The translations under genes and the position numbers were made by a program. Positions 58,574 to 64,000 of a stretch of DNA of 64,000 nucleotides are shown piece after piece; within the stretch, counting starts at the first letter, position 1; every line of letters begins with the position of its first letter. The notes beneath the pieces are model-generated. The model worked only from the letters and a program-made list of their open reading frames with translations. It was not told the DNA's origin and searched no databases. This DNA comes from Spirochaetaceae bacterium (GTDB lineage Bacteria > Spirochaetota > Spirochaetia > Treponematales > Rectinemataceae), in contig JANXYO010000067.1 in assembly GCA_025356015.1 (NCBI GenBank), forward strand, positions 1 through 64,000, read 5' to 3'.

Positions 58574-59502
58574 CACAGGGGCTCCGCGAGGGCAGCCAGG
58601 AGATTGTTGACGGCCGCGGCAGTCGCCCTGTCGATGCTTTCGTCGGTGAAGCCGCCGATGTGGGGGGTGGCGATGACAGATGGCCGCTGGACGAAATCCC
58701 ACTCGGTCGGCGGCTCGTGGTCGAAGGCGTCCATCGTGTAGGCGCGGACCGCCCCACGCTCGATAGCGGCCGCCATGGCCGCCTCGTCGACGAGGCCTTG
58801 CCTGGCTGTGTTCACGACGAGGGCGCCCTTCTTCAGGGCGGCGATCTGTGCAGTCCCGAGGACGGCCGAGCCGTCCTTCTGCGGGGGACAGTGCAGGGAC
58901 AGGACATCGGCGGCCTCTATCACCTCGGCGAAAGCTGCGAGGGCGAAAGCGGGCGAGGGGCAGAAGGAGCGGTCGGGGAAGGGATCGTAGGCGAGGACAT
59001 TCATGTCGAAGGCAAGGGCGAAACGCGCGACCAGGCGGCCGATCTTCCCACAGCCGATCAGGCCGAGGGTCCTGCCCTCGAGCTCGAAACCCTTCTCCCT
59101 AATCCACTGCCCGGCCTTGATGCCGGCATCGGCCTGTGGGATGGAGCGAGCCGCGGCGAGGATGTGGCCGAAGGCGAGCTCGGCGACGCCGCGGGCATTG
59201 GCCCCCTCGGCCCGGAGGATCCTGATGCCTCGCGCCGCCGCGGCCTCGAGGTCGACATTGTCCACCCCGGTCCCGTTTCGGCTTATGGCGCGCAGTCGGT
59301 CGGCCTTATCCAGCAGGGCGGCGCCTATCTTCTCCACGCCGGCCAGATAGCCGACAGCCCCGCCGATATGGGCCAGGAGCTCGGCCTCGCAGGGCTGGGC
59401 TCCTGGGCTCGGGAAGACGAGTTCGTAGCCGGCGCCGATCAGGCGGGCAAGGAGGGGATGGCCGCCCTTCGACAGGGATCGCGGGGTGACGATGATCTTC
59501 AT
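58573..59502 (-). CDS. D-2-hydroxyacid dehydrogenase (SerA/PGDH-like)
   Basis: 309 aa. NAD-dependent: IGCGKIGRLVARFALAFDMNV (cofactor loop), SRNGTGVDNVDLEAA, catalytic Arg in VVNTARQGLVDEAA, Glu/Asp region YTMDAFDHEPP and catalytic His in TPHIGGFTDE. Acts on a D-2-hydroxy or 2-keto acid, possibly a sugar-acid intermediate. The stop codon adjoins a dispersed repeat. Ten bases from the upstream cupin isomerase gene. Confidence 0.88.
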   Translation of the reverse strand: MKIIVTPRSLSKGGHPLLARLIGAGYELVFPSPGAQPCEAELLAHIGGAVGYLAGVEKIGAALLDKADRLRAISRNGTGVDNVDLEAAAARGIRILRAEGANARGVAELAFGHILAAARSIPQADAGIKAGQWIREKGFELEGRTLGLIGCGKIGRLVARFALAFDMNVLAYDPFPDRSFCPSPAFALAAFAEVIEAADVLSLHCPPQKDGSAVLGTAQIAALKKGALVVNTARQGLVDEAAMAAAIERGAVRAYTMDAFDHEPPTEWDFVQRPSVIATPHIGGFTDESIDRATAAAVNNLLAALAEPL

Positions 59503-59512
59503 GGCTCGCCGC

Positions 59513-60094
59513 CTAGCGGATTACGGGCACGCCGCCCGCCTTCAGAACGCGCTTCACGAAGCCCTCGGTCTCGATGTCGCCGTAATTGTGGCCGGCCTCG
59601 GCGTTGTAGGCGCAGAAGGACACCAGGGACTCTGTCCCCGTGTTCACCGAGCGGTGGGCCCAGTAGGGAGGGACATAGACCATCCTGCCCCGCTCCATCT
59701 TCTCGGCGGCGAAGCACCCATCCTTGGTCTTCATCAGCATGAAGCCCGAGCCCCGGAGGCAGAGATAGATCTCCCCGGTCTGGAGGATCGAGTGGTAGTG
59801 CCCCTTGGTCATGAAGTACTCCTCGCCGACCAGACCGGGGTAGAGCTTCGATATGCAGTACATCAGGTGGCCGTACTCCTCGGGCACGGGTTTCTCGAAG
59901 ACCTCATAGTGCAGGGGATCTCCGGACGCGACCAGGCGCTCGAGGGCGGAGGCGTCGGCGTAGTGGCCGCGCATCGAGGAGGCCTTGCGCTCGGTCCTCC
60001 GGGTGAAATCCGTCATCACGCCCTCGGCGAGGTCAATCGTGGCCGAGAAGGGGTCGATGAAACTTGTCCCCGCTGTTGTCGTGGTGCTGCTCAT
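59513..60094 (-). CDS. Cupin-type glucose-6-phosphate isomerase-like protein
   Basis: 193 aa from ATG 60094 (AAGGAG six bases upstream). Archaeal-type GPI cupin family: EYGHLMYCISKLYPGLVGEEYF, metal site TKGHYHSILQTGEIYLCL (HxH and Glu), MERGRMVYVPPYWAHRSVN (His). Full length for the family (~190 aa). Interconverts an aldose and ketose phosphate; within this operon it may isomerise a sugar other than glucose-6-phosphate. Confidence 0.85.
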   Translation of the reverse strand: MSSTTTTAGTSFIDPFSATIDLAEGVMTDFTRRTERKASSMRGHYADASALERLVASGDPLHYEVFEKPVPEEYGHLMYCISKLYPGLVGEEYFMTKGHYHSILQTGEIYLCLRGSGFMLMKTKDGCFAAEKMERGRMVYVPPYWAHRSVNTGTESLVSFCAYNAEAGHNYGDIETEGFVKRVLKAGGVPVIR

Positions 60095-60119
60095 GCATTG
60101 CTCCTTGCGTGCCCGGCCT

Positions 60120-61073
60120 TCAGCGGCTCTCGGCTGCGATGCGGCAGAGCGAGTCGAACTCCGCTCCACTCGTCGGTATGTCCCTGGCGAAGACCTCGGC
60201 GATGACCCTTGTCCAGCCGTGGATGAAATAGACCCAGCCGTCCTCGACCTTGAGGCCCCTGGACTCCTCCTGGGCTCGCGCCTGCTCGAGGAAGACCAGG
60301 TTGCCGCGGTAGTTGTACTCCCAGGCCATCCCTCCCTCGGGGAAGCGCACGGCGTCCGAGAGGGGCGAGCCCTCAGCGTCCTTGCCGAGCCCCGTCGCGT
60401 TGGCGACGAGGGAACCGGGCTTGAGGGCGCCCACGACCGCATCGTTGGCCGCGGCGCTCTCGGCGAGGACATATTCCACATTGAGCCCGGGATTGATCTT
60501 CTCGTGGACGGCCTTCATGTGCGCGAGGCGCCTGGGGCTGCGGTTTGTGACCACGACCCGGGCGGGCCATTCGTCACGGGATTTCTGCTTCATGAGATAG
60601 CAGCTCAGGGCCAGGGAGGATCCCCCCGCGCCGAGGATGCAGAGCTCGGCTCCCGTGCGCCTCCAGTAGCCCGCGGGCACGAAGGCCTCGAGGGCGAGGC
60701 CGCTCGAGATGGGGTCCTTGGCGTGGCCGCGGAGCTCCCCTCCCCGCTTCGAGATGCTGGAGATCTCGCCCAGCAGCTCGGCGTAGGGGTCGAGGTACTC
60801 GAACTGGCTCCGAGCCGCCTCAAGCAGGTCCATCTTGTGCGTGGTCACCAGGCCCCCGATGGAGTTTGGCTCGCCCTTGATGAAGGAGACGACCTTCCGG
60901 TAGACCTCGGGCTGGTCGTGGAGGCCGCAGTCGATCCCCTCGATGTTGACCTCGCCGAGCCCGAGCTGCCTTGTCCATCTCGGGAAGATCTTTATGATCG
61001 ACGACTTCGAGGTCGTCACGCCGACGAAATAGAAGGTCGGCTCCTTCGCTCCCTTTAGCCCCGCTGCTGTCAT
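60120..61073 (-). CDS. Shikimate-dehydrogenase-fold (AroE-like) oxidoreductase
   Basis: 317 aa. N-terminal substrate domain GGLVTTHKMDLLEAA (the Lys equivalent to AroE catalytic Lys) and LRGHAKDPISSGLAL (Asp equivalent), then a Rossmann domain CILGAGGSSLALSCYL and VVVTNRSPRRLAHM. The usual NTDG motif is replaced by AKDP, and the protein is ~45 residues longer than AroE, so shikimate is probably not its substrate. Location inside a sugar-acid operon suggests a cyclic or keto-sugar substrate. It overlaps the kinase gene by 4 bp. Confidence 0.75.
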   Translation of the reverse strand: MTAAGLKGAKEPTFYFVGVTTSKSSIIKIFPRWTRQLGLGEVNIEGIDCGLHDQPEVYRKVVSFIKGEPNSIGGLVTTHKMDLLEAARSQFEYLDPYAELLGEISSISKRGGELRGHAKDPISSGLALEAFVPAGYWRRTGAELCILGAGGSSLALSCYLMKQKSRDEWPARVVVTNRSPRRLAHMKAVHEKINPGLNVEYVLAESAAANDAVVGALKPGSLVANATGLGKDAEGSPLSDAVRFPEGGMAWEYNYRGNLVFLEQARAQEESRGLKVEDGWVYFIHGWTRVIAEVFARDIPTSGAEFDSLCRIAAESR

Positions 61074-62641
61074 CCTGGCTGTCCTCCCTGGCTAGTGGCT
61101 GCGAAGCCCGACGCGAGGTCGAGCAGACGCCGGTAGCGCGCGATGCGCGGCCCATATATTCCCGCGAGTTCCTTGCGCGGCTCGAAACGCCGCCCGGCCT
61201 TGACCCATGACTTCGCCGCCTTGGCGAGGTCGGGAACCGCCCCGACCGAGGCCGCAGCCACGAGGGCCGCGCCCATTGGGGCCCCTCCCGAGCGGCCGAC
61301 CGCGATGACAGGCATGCCGAGAAGGTCGGCCTTGATGGAATTCCAAGCACTGTCCCTCGCGCCCCCTCCCGTCGACCTTAGCTCGGTGAGACCCTCGCCG
61401 GGATTCAGGACGAGGACCGCGTCTCGGTAGATCGCGTACTCGAGGGCGACGGCCTCGAGGATGCTGCGGTACAAGGCGGAAGCCTCGTGATTCCGCGTGA
61501 GCCCGGCCCAGATCCCCCTCATCCCGCTGTCGTTGGGCATCACCCGGCCCTCCATGTGAGGCACGAAATAGGGATCCTCGGGGGAAGGAAGTAAAGCTTC
61601 GATTTGGCGGCCCAGGGCATCGAGCCTTTCCTCGAGCTCTGTCCCCAGGCCGGGCGCTCCAGAACCGAGCACTGTCCCCGCGCCAGTCGCGAGAACATGA
61701 GCGAACCAGTTCAGGTTCAGGCCGCCCCCGTTGATATAGGCGTAGGGATGCCAGAGTCCGGCGACGGCGGAGCGGCCGCAGCCAAGAATCCGGGAGGCCA
61801 TATCGGGACGGAAGTTGCGCACCGTGGCGGCGAAAACCGAGGCGGTGCCCGCAACATCCACGCAGACCCCCGCTTCGACCGCTCCGCAGGCGAGGAAGGA
61901 TGCCGCTGTGTCGCCCAGTCCGGCGGCGACGGGGGTGCCCTCCCGAAGGCCCGAGGCCTCGGCCGCCGAGGCGCATACCCCGCCAGCCCTGTCCCCGGGC
62001 GCCAGGATGCGTGGCAGCTTGCCCATGGGGACAGCGCACTCGCTGGCGAGGCTTTGATCCCATGACCGGGCGGCGTTGTCCGCGAAGCCGGAGAAATGGA
62101 GATAGGTGTCGTCGATGAAGGCATCGGATCCCTCCAGCCCGCAGAGCCGCATCGCGGCGTAGCCGCCTGGCTGGACGAAGGCTGCTATCCGGCCCCAGAC
62201 AGCGGGCCTCTCGGCCTTCCACCACAGGATCTTCGGCCCGTGGTTGAAGCTCGGCACATTGCCCGTCTTCTCAAGGATGGCGTCACCCAGGACCTTCTCC
62301 ATCAGGGCCACCTGGGAAGCGCAACGCGTGTCGAGCCAGGAATCGTAGGGAGTGACCGCTATCCCGTCGGCCCCGGTACCGATCACACCGGCCATCTGGC
62401 CGTCGATCGCGACCGCCGCAATCGACCCCGGGGACAGTGCTGCCCTGTCAATGCAGGAGCGGATCGTCCTGCAGACCGAGGCGTACTGCCTCTCGGGGTC
62501 CTCCTCCGTCGCCCCGGGGGCGGGATGGAGGAGGATCGAGGCCTCGGCGGCCTCGGCGACGAGGGTGCCGGCCAGGTCGTAGACGGCTGCCCTCGTCCCT
62601 TGGGTGCCGATGTCCACGCCGATGAAGAAATCGCCCTGCAT
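61070..62641 (-). CDS. FGGY-family carbohydrate kinase 2
   Basis: 523 aa. DIGTQGTRAAVYDLAG (phosphate 1), AVAIDGQMAGVIG, YDSWLDTRCASQ, GLGDTAASFLACGAVEAGV and STGGGARDSAWNSIKADLLGMP (adenosine motif). Substrate not identifiable; with KDPG aldolase at the operon end a 2-keto-3-deoxy acid or ketose kinase is possible. A segment at ~residues 320-336 (GAGTVLGSGAPGLGTELEER) is encoded by two copies of the dispersed repeat core, suggesting an in-frame insertion tolerated in a loop. Confidence 0.87.
   Translation of the reverse strand: MQGDFFIGVDIGTQGTRAAVYDLAGTLVAEAAEASILLHPAPGATEEDPERQYASVCRTIRSCIDRAALSPGSIAAVAIDGQMAGVIGTGADGIAVTPYDSWLDTRCASQVALMEKVLGDAILEKTGNVPSFNHGPKILWWKAERPAVWGRIAAFVQPGGYAAMRLCGLEGSDAFIDDTYLHFSGFADNAARSWDQSLASECAVPMGKLPRILAPGDRAGGVCASAAEASGLREGTPVAAGLGDTAASFLACGAVEAGVCVDVAGTASVFAATVRNFRPDMASRILGCGRSAVAGLWHPYAYINGGGLNLNWFAHVLATGAGTVLGSGAPGLGTELEERLDALGRQIEALLPSPEDPYFVPHMEGRVMPNDSGMRGIWAGLTRNHEASALYRSILEAVALEYAIYRDAVLVLNPGEGLTELRSTGGGARDSAWNSIKADLLGMPVIAVGRSGGAPMGAALVAAASVGAVPDLAKAAKSWVKAGRRFEPRKELAGIYGPRIARYRRLLDLASGFAATSQGGQPG
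61636..61679 (-). repeat. Two repeat cores inside the FGGY kinase gene
   Basis: CTGTCCCC at 61639-61646 (preceded by CGAGCT) and 61672-61679. The first matches the full repeat form; the second encodes Gly-Thr-Val-Leu and may be ordinary coding sequence. Confidence 0.45.
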
Positions 62642-63727
62642 CTAGCTCTGTCCCCCGAGCAATCCTCCGGAGCCCTGTCCCTCGGAGTCGCCGGACATCA
62701 AGAAGCCGGACTTGAGACCCTCGCCCCGCGCTGCAGCCTCGAAGGCCAGGGCGGCATCCTCAAGTGGGTAGCTCGCCGTGATCACCCCCGCGACAGGCAG
62801 AGTGCCACCGCAGATGAGGCCGAGACAGCGCCTGTACTGGGGGAGGCTCTGCCTCGTCGTGCCCGTGACCGTTATCTGCTTGTAGTGGATAACGTTGGTG
62901 TCAAGGCCGACCACCTCCTTGCCCGCGGCCAGACCGCCAAAGAAGATCACCCGGGCGTCGAGGGCGGCGAGGCTGAAGGAAAGGGCCTGGGCCGCCGCGC
63001 TCGAGGCTGCCGTGACGATGACATCGGCTCCCCTGCCCCGGGTGAGCTCCCCGACCCGCTCCGCGACACCGTCGCGGCCGATGGCCACGAATCTTGGGTC
63101 CTGGGTGGCGCAGGCCTCAAGCCTCCCCTCGTTGAGGTCGTGGATCATTACGAGGCCGGCACCTGCGAGGGCGTAGAGCTTGGCGTGGAGCAGTCCGATG
63201 GGGCCTGCCCCGATGACGAGGACGGAATCGCCGGGTTTGAGGTGCGCGCGCTCGAAGGAGTTGTAGACGCAGGACAGGGGCTCGGCGAGGGCCGCCTCAG
63301 GGAAGGAAGTCCCCCTCCCGACCTCGATCGGCGCGACATTGCCCTGGGCGACGGCCGCCGCGGGGACGCGGAGAAACTCGGCGAAACCCCCGTCGAGGTG
63401 GATGCCGAGGGCCTTCAGCTGGGGACAGTGCTGCCCGGCTCCTGCGACGCAGGCGTCGCATGTCCCGCAACCGAAGTTGGGCGCCACGGCCACAGCCTGC
63501 CCGACATAGTAGCCGCGCACCGAGACCCCGATCCTTTCGATGGTACCGGCCATCTCGTGCCCGAGAGTGACCGGCATGACGCCGGATCCGTTCTTCCACA
63601 TCCTGATGTCGGTCCCGCAGATGAGGGCAGCCTTCACACGGACGAGGATCTCCCCATCGCCGATCTCGGGAACGGGGAGTTCGATCACCCTCAGGTCGCC
63701 TGGGCCATAGAGTCGCACGGCCTTCAT
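62642..63727 (-). CDS. Zinc-dependent sugar/polyol dehydrogenase, MDR family
   Basis: 361 aa from ATG 63727 (GGGAGGC upstream; ATGA overlap with the preceding gene). Catalytic zinc site LICGTDIRMWK and GHEMAG; structural zinc lobe CGTCDACVAGAGQHC; Rossmann motif VIGAGPIGLLHAKLYALAGAG. Likely NAD-dependent oxidation of a sugar or sugar alcohol. The last ~15 residues (Gly/Ser/Gln-rich) are encoded by two copies of the dispersed repeat and look like a read-through tail beyond the domain. Confidence 0.88.
   Translation of the reverse strand: MKAVRLYGPGDLRVIELPVPEIGDGEILVRVKAALICGTDIRMWKNGSGVMPVTLGHEMAGTIERIGVSVRGYYVGQAVAVAPNFGCGTCDACVAGAGQHCPQLKALGIHLDGGFAEFLRVPAAAVAQGNVAPIEVGRGTSFPEAALAEPLSCVYNSFERAHLKPGDSVLVIGAGPIGLLHAKLYALAGAGLVMIHDLNEGRLEACATQDPRFVAIGRDGVAERVGELTRGRGADVIVTAASSAAAQALSFSLAALDARVIFFGGLAAGKEVVGLDTNVIHYKQITVTGTTRQSLPQYRRCLGLICGGTLPVAGVITASYPLEDAALAFEAAARGEGLKSGFLMSGDSEGQGSGGLLGGQS
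62644..62682 (-). repeat. Two copies of the dispersed repeat at the end of the dehydrogenase gene
   Basis: CTGTCCCC at 62648-62655 (as AGCTCTGTCCCC; its CTA supplies the TAG stop of the dehydrogenase gene) and CTGTCCCT at 62675-62682. They form the 3' end of the reading frame immediately before the kinase start codon. Confidence 0.7.
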
Positions 63728-64000
63728 CTTGCCTCCCTCGTGAGCCTGACGGGGAGCCCGCTCGAGATCGAGAGGTTTCCCGCATTGACCGCCTTGACCG
63801 CCTCGAGCCCGTCCCTTCCCGAGGGGCAGGGGCCCGAGTCCTCGAGGATGCATCGCACGAAGGCCCTGTCCTCCTCGCGATACGCATCGGTGAAGAGGGT
63901 CCTCCAGGTCTTCACTGCCGGGGACAGGAGCTCGGAGTCCGATCCACAGACGACGAGGCTGGACTCGCGCAGGGAGCCCGCGAAGAGAACGCCCTTGGTG
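63724..64000 (-). CDS. Gfo/Idh/MocA-family oxidoreductase, C-terminal part (cut by window edge)
   Basis: Partial: about 91 C-terminal residues, with the N-terminus beyond base 64000. The translation TKGVLFAGSLRESSLV ... KTWRTLFTDAYREEDRAF ... GLEAVKAVNAGNLSI is the usual end of Gfo/Idh/MocA sugar dehydrogenases (inositol-, glucose-fructose-type). The internal GTG at 63915 is not the start; the frame is open to the window edge. It overlaps the downstream dehydrogenase gene by ATGA and is the first visible gene of the operon, oxidising a cyclic or aldehydic sugar with NAD(P). Confidence 0.82.
   Translation of the reverse strand, partial: TKGVLFAGSLRESSLVVCGSDSELLSPAVKTWRTLFTDAYREEDRAFVRCILEDSGPCPSGRDGLEAVKAVNAGNLSISSGLPVRLTREAR

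Noticed and set aside
1-64000. Mobile element, prophage or genomic island boundaries
   Set aside because: No integrase, transposase, tRNA-adjacent att site or sharp composition change was found; only the short dispersed repeat hints at mobility.

Overview
This 64 kb window is gene-dense, high-G+C bacterial chromosome, with about 58 protein genes in long same-strand operons and many ATGA/GTGA stop-start overlaps. No rRNA, tRNA, CRISPR array, phage or transposase gene was seen. The content fits an anaerobic, sugar-fermenting heterotroph: a tungsten/molybdenum aldehyde oxidoreductase, an oxygen-sensitive radical-SAM sulfatase-maturating enzyme, EtfAB, and four high-affinity ABC importers with dedicated catabolic genes. 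A BMP-type nucleoside importer, signal peptides ending in FAQ and the general gene style suggest a high-G+C member of the Spirochaetota. That is an impression only; there is no marker gene here to prove it.

Left part (1-20.7 kb). EtfAB (minus strand, etfA cut by the window edge), nagA with an intrinsic terminator and an M20 amidohydrolase come first. A six-gene plus-strand operon (3.9-10.9 kb) then imports purine nucleosides (BMP protein, ATPase, two permeases) and salvages them (amidohydrolase-type deaminase, DeoD phosphorylase). It is followed by a second M20 amidohydrolase, a sensor kinase overlapping a small exported molybdopterin-fold protein, an XRE-cupin regulator with an acyl-CoA synthetase, an MFS transporter, a GntR/LacI-type regulator, and a GH4 glycosidase that overlaps the regulator tail to tail.

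Middle (20.8-43.4 kb). A sugar ABC operon with two sugar-phosphate isomerase/epimerase-like proteins carries a promoter operator that matches one in front of the GntR gene. A TerC-family membrane protein lies behind a clear manganese (yybP-ykoY) riboswitch, next to a 5'-truncated hydrolase/membrane gene. A YdhV/YdhY-like aldehyde oxidoreductase-ferredoxin operon has a leader that resembles the Moco/Tuco cofactor riboswitch. The most coherent system is at 32.4-43.4 kb. One minus-strand operon holds an NMT1/SsuA-type binding protein, two permeases, two ATPases, two signal-less formylglycine sulfatases (one frameshifted) and a LacI regulator. Divergently transcribed are an anaerobic sulfatase-maturating enzyme, a TauE/SafE exporter and a small DUF1634-like membrane protein. 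Together they look like a regulon for importing a sulfated small molecule intact, removing its sulfate in the cytoplasm and exporting the inorganic sulfur product.

Right part (43.4-64 kb). Everything is on the minus strand. A Gfo/Idh/MocA enzyme (cut by the window edge), an alcohol dehydrogenase, an FGGY kinase, an AroE-like dehydrogenase, a cupin isomerase, a 2-hydroxyacid dehydrogenase, a UlaG-like lactonase, a DeoR regulator and a KDPG aldolase form one catabolic operon. A ROK repressor follows, then a ribose-type ABC importer with a ureidoglycolate-lyase-like protein, two alcohol dehydrogenases, an SDR enzyme, a xylulokinase-like kinase and an L-fucose-isomerase-like protein. A 23-bp box is shared by the ROK and importer promoters. 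A short dispersed repeat (GGGGACAGAGCT) clusters at gene ends and extends some reading frames. Each of the four binding-protein genes is followed by a strong intercistronic hairpin.
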